64,000 nt of DNA, from contig NZ_LT615228.1 of assembly GCF_900096765.1 (NCBI RefSeq), positions 1,060,669 through 1,124,668 on the forward strand. The letters are read 5' to 3'. Of this stretch, positions 44,938 to 54,272 are shown piece by piece. Origin of the DNA: Polynucleobacter necessarius (GTDB taxonomy: Bacteria > Pseudomonadota > Gammaproteobacteria > Burkholderiales > Burkholderiaceae). A program made the translations under genes and the position numbers. How positions within the stretch are numbered: the first letter of the stretch is position 1; every line of letters starts with the position of its first letter. A model generated the notes under the pieces. It searched no databases, had not been told where the DNA came from, and worked only from the letters and a program-made list of their open reading frames with translations.

Positions 44938-45792
44938 CTAAAACTGGACCATTTCACCCTCAGTCATAGGGATAATTTTGATATTGCTACCCTTCATGGC
45001 CGCCTGGAATTCCGCAAGGGTGCCCTTAGTCATAGGGTTGGAGTTGTAGTGCATCGGAATCACCATTTTTGGCTTGACCCAGGTTTTGAGTGCAAAAGCT
45101 GCGTCATCTGGAGCCATAGTGAAATTGCCGCCAATGGGAATTAACACCAAATCTGGCTTGTAGTGCTCGCTGACAAATTTCATATCACTAAATAAACCCG
45201 TGTCACCCATGTGCCAAATCTTAAAACCATTTTCAAGTTCAATGATGTAACCGACTGGCTCACCTGCAGGGTGCGCTTCCATTTTGTCTGTTGCAGGATT
45301 TTTCCATACTAACAAAGAAGAATGCTCAGCCTGAACAGCGGTTACCTTGATACCAGGCAACGGAGTTACCCGTCCTGTTTTGTTAAAACGCCAGCCAAGT
45401 TCTGCCGGAATAATTCCCAAAGTGATTAGCGGCGTCACCATATCCGCTGGGCCATACAACTTAATATTGTTTGTTTTGGCTACAGCAGGCGCATCACCAA
45501 TATGGTCTACGTGTGCATGCGTTACCAACAGCAAATCAATTGGACCGATCGCAGACAAATCATTTTTATACATGGGAGGAGTTTTAGGGCCGCCAGTAAT
45601 CCATGGATCAATCAGAATCATCTTACCTTCAGGCGATTTAATTCGAAAGCCTGCTTGACCAAGCCACAAGAGTTCTGTTTTACCTTGAGCGCCAGAGCTT
45701 GATGCGGTCTGCGCAACAGCACATGAACTAGTTGCCAGCAATACTGGTAGGGCGATCGCCGCAACCGCCCTTTTTAATGAAAAGCTTTCCAT
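44938..45792 (-). CDS. Exported metallo-beta-lactamase-fold hydrolase
   Basis: 284 aa with signal peptide ending SCAVAQT. The metal-binding THAHVDHIGD motif, later HMGDTGLFSDM and VIPMHYNSNP put it in the UlaG/UPF0173-like group, here in a secreted form. Substrate unknown. Monocistronic, with its own terminator. Confidence 0.88.
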   Translation of the reverse strand: MESFSLKRAVAAIALPVLLATSSCAVAQTASSSGAQGKTELLWLGQAGFRIKSPEGKMILIDPWITGGPKTPPMYKNDLSAIGPIDLLLVTHAHVDHIGDAPAVAKTNNIKLYGPADMVTPLITLGIIPAELGWRFNKTGRVTPLPGIKVTAVQAEHSSLLVWKNPATDKMEAHPAGEPVGYIIELENGFKIWHMGDTGLFSDMKFVSEHYKPDLVLIPIGGNFTMAPDDAAFALKTWVKPKMVIPMHYNSNPMTKGTLAEFQAAMKGSNIKIIPMTEGEMVQF

Positions 45793-45890
45793 GGCTCCGT
45801 CTCCTGTTATGTATTTATGAGGATGGGAAAACTATATCCGAATTTCGAAGCAGGGATTAGATGCTGTAAATATCGCAGCGCACCATTTAC

Positions 45891-47310
45891 CTATGGTTGT
45901 ATAGCTTTAATTATTCCCAGCTTTAATTGGTATGAGATGAAATATTTATAGACGTTTCTAACATAGATCATTGGCTCATAACCCATTTTCTCGGTTGCAA
46001 TAAATTCAACATTATCGAACCACTCATTTGGATTAAAACCCATCGCTTTTGCTTGATCTCTTGCCTTGGCAACATTATTTGGGCCAATGTTGTAAGAGGC
46101 AATTGCAAACAGAGCCCTGTTGTCATCCTTAAATTGAGCATCAGGAAAATACCTTGTGATGAGCTGATTCATATAATCAGCACCTGCATGAATATTAGGT
46201 TCCAATAAATGGATATCCCCAACACCCAAAGAAGAGCCCGTTGCCGGCATCAACTGCATCACGCCAATAGCGCCAACCTTTGCTTACTGCATTTTGATTT
46301 AAAAGAGTTTCTTGAAAACCCAAAGCCGCTATAAATAATGGATCTAGGTTATATTGCGCGCCAAACTTATTAAACAAAGGAAGCATTGATTCAAAACGAG
46401 TCCACGCAGATCTTTCTATAGGATCCTTTAAGCCTTGAATATGCGCTTTATATTCTTCTTCCCGATATGATTTAAGGGCTTCATCAAATTCACTTGATTC
46501 AACAAAATTGGTAATCACATCATTTAAATCCTGGTTCGAAGAATGCACTCCCCGTCCAATCCATCCCGAATCTTTACTGAAGATATCTTCATAGATCACT
46601 AAATTCTTATAGATTGGTTTCCATAGCAATACCCTCCAGTCACTAATAATTACAAATGGAATCAAGCCCGAATCGACCATTTGCAATAGATCTTCAGGAT
46701 CAAGTTTGCCTACTGGTGAAATTATTTCGACTGGATTCTTACCTTCATGCCGTAAATTTTTATTCAACGCTTGAAGTGTGGTGTGAAAATTAGTGTTAGG
46801 GCCACCATAAACTATTTGACCCGATAGATCTTCAGGTTTTGAAATAGCAATAGAACTCGGCCCTGCAACTAAGAGTTCTCGCTGCAACTTAGCAACATGA
46901 TTTAAGATGTACTTGCGGCCAATCAGCGGCGGCTCATTTAAACCTAAGTCTCCAATTACCATATCAGCATCGCCAGAATCTAAGCTAGCAAATAAATCAG
47001 GGGAATTGGTAGGAATTAACTTTACGGAAACTGTTTTTCCCTCAAGCTCATTGGCGTAATGCCGATTAATCCATGTCTGAATGCCTTTTGCCATCTCAAC
47101 AGCAAGCCCCTTAGACACCCCTTTATCGTTAACATAAATGGATCGGTCGTAAGGCACAGCAATTCGAATCTGCCCACGCTGTAACATCTGCGCATAAGTT
47201 CCGGTCCTCGCTTCAGAATTCACTGGGCTAGTTTGCGCAACAGAATATGCGGGCCCCAGGCAAGAAAAGATAAACGCGATCCATGCCACCAAGTTACGCA
47301 GAACATTCAT
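45891..47310 (-). pseudogene. mltF: MltF-like lytic transglycosylase, frameshifted at active-site domain
   Basis: The N-terminal part has a signal peptide and an ABC-binding-protein-like domain (IRIAVPYDRSIYVNDKG to about residue 270), followed by the SLT domain start with catalytic Glu in LGFQETLLNQNAVSK. Then the frame is lost; the rest (VMQLMPATGSSLG and ASYNIGPNNVAKA) lies in another frame up to 45891. One surplus base in the CC at 46277-46278 explains it. Removing it gives NAVSKVGAIGVMQLMPAT. The truncated product would lack the muramidase core. Confidence 0.9.
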
Positions 47311-47316
47311 TTAATA

Positions 47317-47727
47317 TCACTTCCAAAAAAGAGAGATCTTCTGTGTAGCATTTGATTTAATGTTGATTGCTTTTTTTTGCTCCACATCTTGATATGTGGC
47401 CTGAATTTGATATTCGCCAGACTCCAGATTTACTAACATATAAGGGCCATCTGCCTGGGCATTAAAAATAAGCTGTTTCTTAGAATCAACTATTTTGATC
47501 TTGGCGCCAAAAATCCAAACACCTCTACCATTTTCAATTTGCGACATCTCGAGCATTAATGGCCATTGCTTGGCTTCTGCCAAGATCGAGGTGGTTTCAC
47601 CTTCACCAACCCCTCCAGTAATGTAAGAGACACCCTCTGAATGCAGGGTTTCCGGAATCTGCGCTAAAGCAAAACAGCTAAAAGATAGGCAGATTGATGT
47701 AATCGATAATTTGAGCCAAGTATTCAT
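47317..47727 (-). CDS. Exported beta-sandwich protein, carboxypeptidase-regulatory-like
   Basis: 136 aa. Signal peptide ending FALAQ, then a mostly beta sequence with ESGEYQIQATYQDVEQKKA near the C-terminus, typical of carboxypeptidase-regulatory-like or transthyretin-like folds. Function unknown; ends 6 bp before the damaged mltF gene, same strand. Confidence 0.75.
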   Translation of the reverse strand: MNTWLKLSITSICLSFSCFALAQIPETLHSEGVSYITGGVGEGETTSILAEAKQWPLMLEMSQIENGRGVWIFGAKIKIVDSKKQLIFNAQADGPYMLVNLESGEYQIQATYQDVEQKKAINIKSNATQKISLFWK

Positions 47728-47800
47728 CTTTCTATATTACATCGAGCTTATGAAAAACCTCGCTATAGCGGGGCCTCAAATCATCGGTTGCTTTCACCAC

Positions 47801-48781
47801 CTAGGGAATCATCACGATGGCGCCAGAAACTTTTCTGCCTTCTGCTGCTCTATGGGCATCTGCAGCTTGTTCCAACGGAAATTTAGCACCGATTTGCACT
47901 TTTACTCGACCTTGTTCAATCGCATCAAATACGGCTTTGGCATTTTCTTGCAATAAGGCATGAGTAGCGTTATGCGGGAACACAGAAGGTCTTGTTAAAA
48001 ATAGACAACCCTTCTTATTCAAAATCTCTGGCTGGATCTCTGGCGCTGGACCAGATGCAGCGCCAAATAACGCAACTGTTCCAAATGGCGCTGCGCAATC
48101 TAAGGAACCTAAGAAAGTGTCTTTTGCGACTGAGTCATAAACGACATTCGCCTTTTTTCCACCAGTGGTCTTCAATACCTCTTCAACCCAATTTGGATTT
48201 GAGTAATCCACCACAGCATCGCAACCAGCTTCTTTAGCGGCGGCAACTTTTGCTTGCGATCCCACTGTACCAACAACAAATGCGCCCAAAGATTTTGCCC
48301 AACCTGCCAAAATTTGCCCTACGCCCCCAGCAGCAGCAGCATGGACTAAAACGATGTCGCCCGCTTTGACTTTGTATGTTTTTTGAACCAGATACTGTGC
48401 CGTCATTGCTTTAAAGAAAACAGCAGCAGCCACTTCATCAGATACATTGCTTGGAACCTGAACCAATTTATCAGCAGCAACATTGCGTGCGCTGGCGTAT
48501 GCACCAATACCCGCATTCATATACATGACTCGATCACCAATCTTCAGATCGGTTACACCCTCACCCAGAGCTTCAACTACACCAACTGCTTCATGGCCAA
48601 GACCCGTTGGTAAGTCAAGCGGGTAAACGCCAGAGCGCTGATAAACGTCGATGAAATTAAAACCAATAGCGGTTTGACGAATCTGAACTTCCCCTTTTCC
48701 GGGTGCTGATTCTTTATCAATCACTTGAATTACATCTGCACTACCAAGCCTGTCCAAGCTAACAACTCGCGCTTTTGTCAC
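47801..48781 (-). CDS. qor: NADPH:quinone oxidoreductase, zinc-free MDR family
   Basis: 326 aa from GTG 48781. Features: GHEAVGVVEALGEGVTDLKIGDRV, the nucleotide-binding VHAAAAGGVGQI and NFIDVYQRSGVY. Reduces quinones with NADPH. The start region carries a perfect 14-bp duplication. The ribosome site AGGTG now faces an out-of-frame GTG that opens a five-codon frame whose TGA overlaps the true GTG (GTGA). An in-frame GTG at 48802 is an alternative that adds seven residues. Confidence 0.88.
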   Translation of the reverse strand: MTKARVVSLDRLGSADVIQVIDKESAPGKGEVQIRQTAIGFNFIDVYQRSGVYPLDLPTGLGHEAVGVVEALGEGVTDLKIGDRVMYMNAGIGAYASARNVAADKLVQVPSNVSDEVAAAVFFKAMTAQYLVQKTYKVKAGDIVLVHAAAAGGVGQILAGWAKSLGAFVVGTVGSQAKVAAAKEAGCDAVVDYSNPNWVEEVLKTTGGKKANVVYDSVAKDTFLGSLDCAAPFGTVALFGAASGPAPEIQPEILNKKGCLFLTRPSVFPHNATHALLQENAKAVFDAIEQGRVKVQIGAKFPLEQAADAHRAAEGRKVSGAIVMIP

Positions 48782-48797
48782 ATCGCTTTTGTCACAT
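48770..48797 (+). repeat. 14-bp tandem duplication at qor translation start
   Basis: CGCTTTTGTCACAT at 48770-48783 and 48784-48797. On the minus strand this doubles GTGACAAAAGCG, i.e. the start codon and the next three codons. Confidence 0.95.
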
Positions 48798-48814
48798 GTC
48801 ACCTATTTATATTT

Positions 48815-49096
48815 GTAACTAACGAAGAAGATGCAGGTAGTCACTTAATTTGCGCCGTAGTCACCAATGACTTTCTGCAATTTAGTCTCACTAGGGGCAA
48901 TGATCTAATCACGCCAAGACCAGAATATCGTTTCCCAGGGCTCATTGCAGGTGACCAGTGGTGCCTGTGTATCAATCGCTGGCTTGAAGCACTGGATGTA
49001 AATTGCGCACCGCTCATCAAGCTAGAGAGTACCAACATCAAAGCACTGGAGCTTGTGTCCTTAAATTTACTTCAACAATATTCGAGCGAAGCTTGA
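48815..49096 (+). pseudogene. DUF2237 family remnant lacking its N-terminus
   Basis: The frame reads TNEEDAGSHLICAVVTND, then GNDLITPRPEYRFPGLIAGD and WCLCINRWLEAL, all recognisable DUF2237 blocks. The usual first 30 or so residues (Cys-rich, ending in a CCNT-like motif) are missing, and the sequence runs straight into the divergent qor start region. No usable start codon belongs to it; an open frame further upstream is only antisense to qor. Probably truncated by a deletion. Its stop overlaps the next gene's TTG start. Confidence 0.75.
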
Positions 49097-49992
49097 AAGC
49101 TTTTTATTCCGACCACTTCGTATTACCCCTTCCTCCAGGGCATCGCTTTCCAATGGAAAAGTATTCTCAACTGCGCAATTTAGTAGAGGCAATTGCGGAG
49201 ATTAAGTTAGTAGAAGCGCCAGCAGCTACAGATACCCAAATACTGTATGCACACGATCCAAACTACCTAACGAAAGTGATTTCTGGCAAGCTTAGCCCTC
49301 AAGAAGAAAAAGAAATTGGCTTTCCATGGAGTGAAAAAATGGTGGAGCGCTCCAAGCGATCAGCAGGGGCAACCATTGCAGCATGCAAGATCGCCTTAAC
49401 AGAAGGCGTCTCTGGAAATTTGGCGGGAGGAACCCATCATGCCTATCGGCAACTGGGTACCGGCTTTTGCGTATTCAATGATTCAGCAATTGCAGCCAGG
49501 ACACTCCAAAAAGAAGTCCACCCTAGGTTAAAGGTTGCAGTGATCGATTTAGATGTACATCAAGGCAATGGCACCGCAGCTATTCTCCAGCATGACTCAT
49601 CTATCTTCACTCTATCCATCCATGGTGAAAATAATTTTCCTTTTCAGAAGGAAGTGAGCGACTTGGATCTTGGTCTAAATGATGGTTGCGGTGATGATGT
49701 TTATTTGGCCGCACTGCATAACTGTCTTGATCAATTAGACGATCGCTTTCAGGCTGATGCCATCATTTACCTAGCAGGCGCCGATCCTCATGAGGGAGAT
49801 AGATTGGGGAGATTGAAGCTCACTAAAACAGGTATGCGCGACAGAGATGAGGCAGTTTTTCAATATGCCTTAGATCGCCAAATACCAGTAGCCTTTTCAA
49901 TGGCGGGCGGCTATGGCAAAGAAATTCAATCGACAGTCGATATTCACTTTCAAACGATTCAAACCGCCCTACACTTTCAGCAGCGCTATTAG
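49093..49992 (+). CDS. Histone deacetylase family (acetoin utilisation/AcuC-type) hydrolase
   Basis: 299 aa from TTG 49093, beginning MKAFYSDHFVLPLPPGH. TTG is chosen because the family starts exactly there and it overlaps the DUF2237 stop (TTGA). Zinc and catalytic residues are visible: GGTHHAY (His115, His116), DLDVHQGNG (Asp154, His156) and AGADPHEGD. Predicted deacetylase of small molecules or proteins. With DUF2237 truncated upstream, its original promoter and coupling may be lost. Confidence 0.88.
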   Translation: MKAFYSDHFVLPLPPGHRFPMEKYSQLRNLVEAIAEIKLVEAPAATDTQILYAHDPNYLTKVISGKLSPQEEKEIGFPWSEKMVERSKRSAGATIAACKIALTEGVSGNLAGGTHHAYRQLGTGFCVFNDSAIAARTLQKEVHPRLKVAVIDLDVHQGNGTAAILQHDSSIFTLSIHGENNFPFQKEVSDLDLGLNDGCGDDVYLAALHNCLDQLDDRFQADAIIYLAGADPHEGDRLGRLKLTKTGMRDRDEAVFQYALDRQIPVAFSMAGGYGKEIQSTVDIHFQTIQTALHFQQRY

Positions 49993-50540
49993 GACTTCTT
50001 TTTGCCTGATGTTTTAGCTTGACTAAGATTTGTAACGCTGTCTACACTTTTCTCAAAATTAGTAAATGAGTCGGACATGGCAGCACGAACTAACTCGAAG
50101 TTTTGTAGTGCATTGTTAAAAGATGTCTTAAATACAGATACGTACGCTTCGCTACCCGCAGGCGCATTATTAGTGGCGTCATTCACAAAATGGATGAAGT
50201 CATTTTTGGAATCCTGGATCATCGCCTCTGCAATGGCAACCAACTCTTTGTTTCCACTTCTCAGGACATCTAAAAGCTGCTGATGGTAACGCGTTACCTC
50301 TTTGCTAGCGTCTTGCAAAACTTCTGCATGAACATAGTCAAATGCCGTTTTAGGATCTTGAGTCTTTAACAAATCAGACAAACGTTTTTGAATGCGCTCA
50401 GCAAATTCTTGGGCCGCCTGTTGATTAATTTGAGCAATCGCTTGAGCACTCTCCATGGTGACCCGACCAACAGCCTTACTTGCATCAAGCGCTTTTTGTT
50501 GGCTCTTTGCCGCAGCTTCGCTATATGAATCTTTGCTCAT
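49989..50540 (-). CDS. Phasin family protein
   Basis: 183 aa, almost entirely amphipathic helix with Ala/Gln-rich repeats and a Lys-rich C-terminus (TSGKKKS). The pattern is that of PHA-granule phasins. No PHA synthase is in the window. Convergent with the deacetylase gene, overlapping it by 4 bp. Confidence 0.8.
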   Translation of the reverse strand: MSKDSYSEAAAKSQQKALDASKAVGRVTMESAQAIAQINQQAAQEFAERIQKRLSDLLKTQDPKTAFDYVHAEVLQDASKEVTRYHQQLLDVLRSGNKELVAIAEAMIQDSKNDFIHFVNDATNNAPAGSEAYVSVFKTSFNNALQNFELVRAAMSDSFTNFEKSVDSVTNLSQAKTSGKKKS

Positions 50541-50649
50541 AACACCCCCTCATCAACAGATATTGGATAGATACTCGTACCAATCTACTCTCGTTTTAAG
50601 GTGTTGCTATAGAGAAATACCAGTAGATCCCTCTTGGTGGCCTTTGCGA

Positions 50650-51309
50650 CTATTGATTGAACTTTTTTGGCTGCGGCTTTGGCAAGCTATTTAAGGTTGC
50701 CGCATCGTTCAATTGCTGGTCAACCAAATAGAGTGTGCCTCCATAATTAGCCTGCAAATCATACCCAGACAGACCAACGGTATAAAAAGTAATGTCTGGA
50801 TTAAAGGATCGAATCGTGCCACCAGACCCAGCTGAAAAATTGGCATCTACATCAATGCCGCCTTGCTGACCATCTACTGAGGTCAGCAGAAATTGATCTA
50901 TCGCTTTGGTGGACTTGAAAATGACGATCTGATATTGATCCTGATAACCCGCCCCTAAACCTTCACCCGTTTTCAATGCCTGCATGAATACCGGCTCTTT
51001 TCGGCGCTTGTCATACAGAACACCCTCCCCACGGGCAACTACTATCAGCACCACGTTCACATTGGTTGTGCTAAGTACCGCGTAGCCTGGAGCCTTTTCA
51101 ATTTCCGCCTTTACCTGGGGATTTTGCTTGATTAAAGCATCCAGTCCAGTTTTGGCCATCTCCAGAGTGGCTCCACGCTTTTGGAAAATCTCCGCAGGGG
51201 TGAGCGGCTTCCCATCCTTGCCAGTTGCTTGACAACCCATCAGAGTCAATAAACCCATTATAGAAATGGCTAGCAAACGAGCAAATGATTTAGTAGAGGA
51301 GCGATGCAT
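50650..51309 (-). CDS. SYLF/YSC84-domain lipoprotein
   Basis: 219 aa. Lipoprotein signal with LTLMGC lipobox, then the SYLF-type domain: PGYAVLSTTNVNVVLIVVARGEGVLYD and VDANFSAGSGGTIRS. Family members are outer-membrane or periplasmic lipid-binding proteins of unknown role. Confidence 0.87.
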   Translation of the reverse strand: MHRSSTKSFARLLAISIMGLLTLMGCQATGKDGKPLTPAEIFQKRGATLEMAKTGLDALIKQNPQVKAEIEKAPGYAVLSTTNVNVVLIVVARGEGVLYDKRRKEPVFMQALKTGEGLGAGYQDQYQIVIFKSTKAIDQFLLTSVDGQQGGIDVDANFSAGSGGTIRSFNPDITFYTVGLSGYDLQANYGGTLYLVDQQLNDAATLNSLPKPQPKKFNQ

Positions 51310-51519
51310 AACGGGAAATTGGAGCTAGGTTGATGTTGAAAATTGCGAAATTGATCGATTATCCGCTCTTTAACTCGAGTTGATTTTAATTATTAAATAA
51401 ATCGATTAATTATATCTAAATTATTTATTATACAAATAATTAAATAGTGCCTAGAATGGACTCCGTTGTCAAAAGATTCTATGTTTGATTAACCCCGTTT
51501 ACTTAACAAGAGGAGCACC
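51310..51519 (+). promoter_or_regulatory. AT-rich promoter region of ahpC
   Basis: The segment at about 51380-51450 is nearly pure A/T, with interleaved ATTAAT, TTATTTATTATA and AATAATTAAATAG. A TAGAAT near 51454 could be the -10. An OxyR site (ATAG-N7-CTAT pattern) would be expected here, but no convincing full match was found by eye. Confidence 0.45.
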
Positions 51520-52083
51520 ATGTCTATTATCAATACCGCAGTTCAACCGTTTAAAACCGAAGCTTTCCACAATGGTAAGTTTGTCACTATCACTGACGAA
51601 ATCCTCAAGGGCAAATGGTCAGTTTTGATTTTCATGCCAGCGGCTTTCACCTTTAACTGCCCAACAGAAATTGAAGATGCGGCCGAGAACTATGCTGAGT
51701 TCCAAAAGCTAGGTGCCGAAGTGTATATCGTTACAACCGATACCCATTTCTCACATAAAGTTTGGCACGAAACATCTCCAGCAGTTGGTAAAGCAAAGTT
51801 CCCATTGGTTGGAGATCCAACACATACATTGACCAATGCATTTGGCGTACACATTCCTGAAGCTGGCTTGGCATTGCGCGGTACTTTCATCATCAATCCA
51901 GAGGGCGTGATCAAGACTGCAGAAATTCATTCCAATGAAATTGCACGTGATGTTTCAGAGACATTACGCAAACTCAAAGCTGCTCAATATACCGCTGCTC
52001 ACCCAGGTGAAGTTTGCCCAGCAAAATGGAAAGAAGGCGCTGCTACTTTGACTCCATCTTTGGACCTAGTAGGCAAGATCTAA
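51520..52083 (+). CDS. ahpC: Alkyl hydroperoxide reductase subunit C (2-Cys peroxiredoxin)
   Basis: 187 aa. Peroxidatic Cys47 in FTFNCPTE, resolving Cys166 in VCPAKW. AGAGGAG lies before ATG 51520. Reduces H2O2 and organic peroxides using AhpF, encoded 101 bp downstream. Confidence 0.97.
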   Translation: MSIINTAVQPFKTEAFHNGKFVTITDEILKGKWSVLIFMPAAFTFNCPTEIEDAAENYAEFQKLGAEVYIVTTDTHFSHKVWHETSPAVGKAKFPLVGDPTHTLTNAFGVHIPEAGLALRGTFIINPEGVIKTAEIHSNEIARDVSETLRKLKAAQYTAAHPGEVCPAKWKEGAATLTPSLDLVGKI

Positions 52084-52105
52084 ATAGGTCTTTTATAACC
52101 AATCA

Positions 52106-52123
52106 GGCTCTCTTCGGAGAGTC
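52106..52123 (+). promoter_or_regulatory. UUCG-loop hairpin between ahpC and ahpF
   Basis: A 7-bp stem (52106-52112 with 52117-52123, one G-T) closed by a UUCG tetraloop, without a T-run. Likely protects ahpC mRNA or lowers read-through to ahpF. Confidence 0.65.
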
Positions 52124-52184
52124 TATTGGAGAGGACTAGAACCTGCCCAATAGATTCACTGAAATTCCTACAAAGGATGCAATC

Positions 52185-53765
52185 ATGTTAGATAACAACA
52201 TCAAAACCCAATTACAAGCCTATTTCGAGAAGATCGTTTCACCGATCGTGCTGACAGCAAGCCTTGATCAGAGTCCAGCAGCAGCGCAAATGCTCGAGTT
52301 ACTCAATGAAGTTGCTGAACAATCTGACAAGATTACTGTGAAGACTGATGGTCAGGCTGATCACCAACCCAGTTTTACGGTAAGCAAGCTAGGTGAAGAT
52401 GCTCGTATTAGGTTCTCTGGCTTACCCATGGGGCACGAGCTAACGTCATTCATCTTGGCTATTTTGCAAACCAGCGGGTATCTACCAAAAGTTGAGGAAG
52501 ATGTCATAGCCCGCATTCGCAAATTGGATGGCAAGTTCCGTTTTCAGACTTTCATTTCGCTGTCATGCCATAACTGCCCTGACGTGGTTCAGGCTCTCAA
52601 TCTCATGTCAGCACTCAATCCTAATATTGAGCACGAGATGATTGATGGAGCAATTTATCAAAACTTGGTTGATGAGTTCCAAATTATGGCTGTACCAACC
52701 GTTATCCTGAATGGTGAAGTGTTTGGCCAAGGACGTATGGGTGCAGAAGAAATTATTGCCAAACTCGATACAGGCAGTGCGCAAGAAGAAGCAGAAAAGC
52801 TTAATGCTAAGGAAAACTTTGATGTGCTAGTTATTGGGGGTGGTCCGGCTGGATCTGCTGCGGCAATTTATGCGGCTCGCAAGGGCATTCGTACTGGTAT
52901 TGTTGCCGAGCGCTTTGGCGATCAAGTCATGGATACCTTAGATATTGAAAACTTCATCTCGGTATCCCATACAGAGGGGCCAAAATTAGTTCAAGCACTT
53001 GAGCAGCACGTGAAAGATTACGAGGTAGATATCATGAATCTACAGCGCGCTAATGCCCTGCGCAAAACTGATGAAGGCATTGAAGTTGAGATGGCTAATG
53101 GCGCTGTCCTCAAAAGCAAGTCAGTGATTATCAGCACAGGTGCACGCTGGAGAGAGATGAATGTTCCTGGAGAGCAAGAGTACCGCAATAAGGGTGTTGC
53201 CTACTGCCCTCACTGCGATGGCCCACTATTTAAGGGAAAACGTGTTGCGGTTATTGGTGGCGGAAACTCTGGCGTTGAGGCAGCGATTGATTTGGCAGGC
53301 GTAGTAAGTCACGTCACTCTCATTGAGTTTGACCACCAGTTACGCGCAGATGCAGTTCTGCAAAAGAAACTACTCAGCCTTCCAAATGTCACTGTAATCA
53401 AGAGCGCATTAACCAAGGAAGTTTTAGGTGACGGCAACAAGGTCAACGGCCTTCGTTATGAAGATCGCACCAACCAGATCGAGCACACTCTTGAACTCGA
53501 AGGCATCTTTGTGCAAATTGGCTTGCTACCAAATACTGAATGGCTAAAAGGCACTATTGATCTCTCACCACGTGGCGAGATCATGGTCGATCCAAAAGGG
53601 GAGACCTCCTTGGCCGGCGTGTTTGCTGCAGGCGACTGCACCACCGTGCCTTACAAGCAAATCATCATTGCAATGGGCGAAGGCGCCAAAGCTTCGCTTG
53701 GTGCTTTTGATTATCTGATACGCTCATCGGTCAAAGAAGAAGCGCCTGCGGCAATGGCCGCTTAA
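52185..53765 (+). CDS. ahpF: Alkyl hydroperoxide reductase subunit F
   Basis: 526 aa NADH-dependent flavoprotein. N-terminal double-thioredoxin domain with Cys128-x-x-Cys131 (SCHNCP), FAD site GGGPAGSAA at about 218, redox pair Cys341/Cys344 in CPHCDGP, and a second FAD block [13 protein letters not shown]. Regenerates AhpC. Confidence 0.97.
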   Translation: MLDNNIKTQLQAYFEKIVSPIVLTASLDQSPAAAQMLELLNEVAEQSDKITVKTDGQADHQPSFTVSKLGEDARIRFSGLPMGHELTSFILAILQTSGYLPKVEEDVIARIRKLDGKFRFQTFISLSCHNCPDVVQALNLMSALNPNIEHEMIDGAIYQNLVDEFQIMAVPTVILNGEVFGQGRMGAEEIIAKLDTGSAQEEAEKLNAKENFDVLVIGGGPAGSAAAIYAARKGIRTGIVAERFGDQVMDTLDIENFISVSHTEGPKLVQALEQHVKDYEVDIMNLQRANALRKTDEGIEVEMANGAVLKSKSVIISTGARWREMNVPGEQEYRNKGVAYCPHCDGPLFKGKRVAVIGGGNSGVEAAIDLAGVVSHVTLIEFDHQLRADAVLQKKLLSLPNVTVIKSALTKEVLGDGNKVNGLRYEDRTNQIEHTLELEGIFVQIGLLPNTEWLKGTIDLSPRGEIMVDPKGETSLAGVFAAGDCTTVPYKQIIIAMGEGAKASLGAFDYLIRSSVKEEAPAAMAA

Positions 53766-53783
53766 AAAGTCTTATTGTTCATT

Positions 53784-53828
53784 AGCAAAAAGACCATGGA
53801 GAGATTACTCTTCGTGGTCTTTTTTGCT
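53784..53828. terminator. Terminator after ahpF
   Basis: AGCAAAAAGACCA pairs with TGGTCTTTTTTGCT across an 18-base loop that itself can pair. T-run on the plus side, A-run on the other, so it can also serve the convergent small gene. Confidence 0.85.
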
Positions 53829-53845
53829 TAAGCGAATTACAGAGT

Positions 53846-54154
53846 TCAATTAGTAATCACTCGTTGCCATCCACTTGGACAAGCTTGCGTCTGTGGGTAA
53901 TACAAGCCATTCTCAGGACAAAATGCGGCTACATTTTGTGGTGGATAGTAGTAAGCCGGAGGACCGTAATAGATGGGGGCCGGCCTGTAGTAGCTATGGG
54001 CGACAACCGCGCCAACAACAGCTCCTGCAGCAAACGGAGCCCACCCACCTCGCCAACCACCGCCATAACCACCCCTCCAACCATGTGCATTTGCGCAGAC
54101 TGAAGTACTGAGTAGAACTAGAAATGCAATGAAGGAAATGAGAAATTTCTTCAT
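53846..54154 (-). CDS. Small exported Gly/Tyr/Pro-rich protein
   Basis: 102 aa. Signal peptide ending CANAHG, then GWRGGYGGGWRGGW, a hydrophobic AAGAVVGAVVAH segment, a YYxP-rich stretch and a C-terminal part with two Cys (FCPENG, ACPSGW). Resembles the YXWGXW-type and related small envelope proteins of betaproteobacteria. Function unknown. Confidence 0.75.
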   Translation of the reverse strand: MKKFLISFIAFLVLLSTSVCANAHGWRGGYGGGWRGGWAPFAAGAVVGAVVAHSYYRPAPIYYGPPAYYYPPQNVAAFCPENGLYYPQTQACPSGWQRVITN

Positions 54155-54272
54155 TTTTACCCCCTTTTCTATATAGAGCTTAAAACCTCTTATTTCATTA
54201 ACGCCCCGTCAATCAATCAGTTGACAGGACGCACGATGGGCTTTCTGATAGGTATAGAGGTTGCTAGTCACC

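Noticed and set aside
48725..48814. Long upstream extension of the DUF2237 frame starting at TTG 48725
   Set aside because: It is antisense to the qor start region, has no similarity to the DUF2237 N-terminus and contains the 14-bp duplication.
51380..51450. OxyR operator upstream of ahpC
   Set aside because: The AT-rich tract gives only partial ATAG/CTAT matches, insufficient to claim a site.
54101..54272. Repeated TCAA motif near 54210 as an operator
   Set aside because: Only a few tandem copies of a 4-mer, no symmetry and no link to a regulator.
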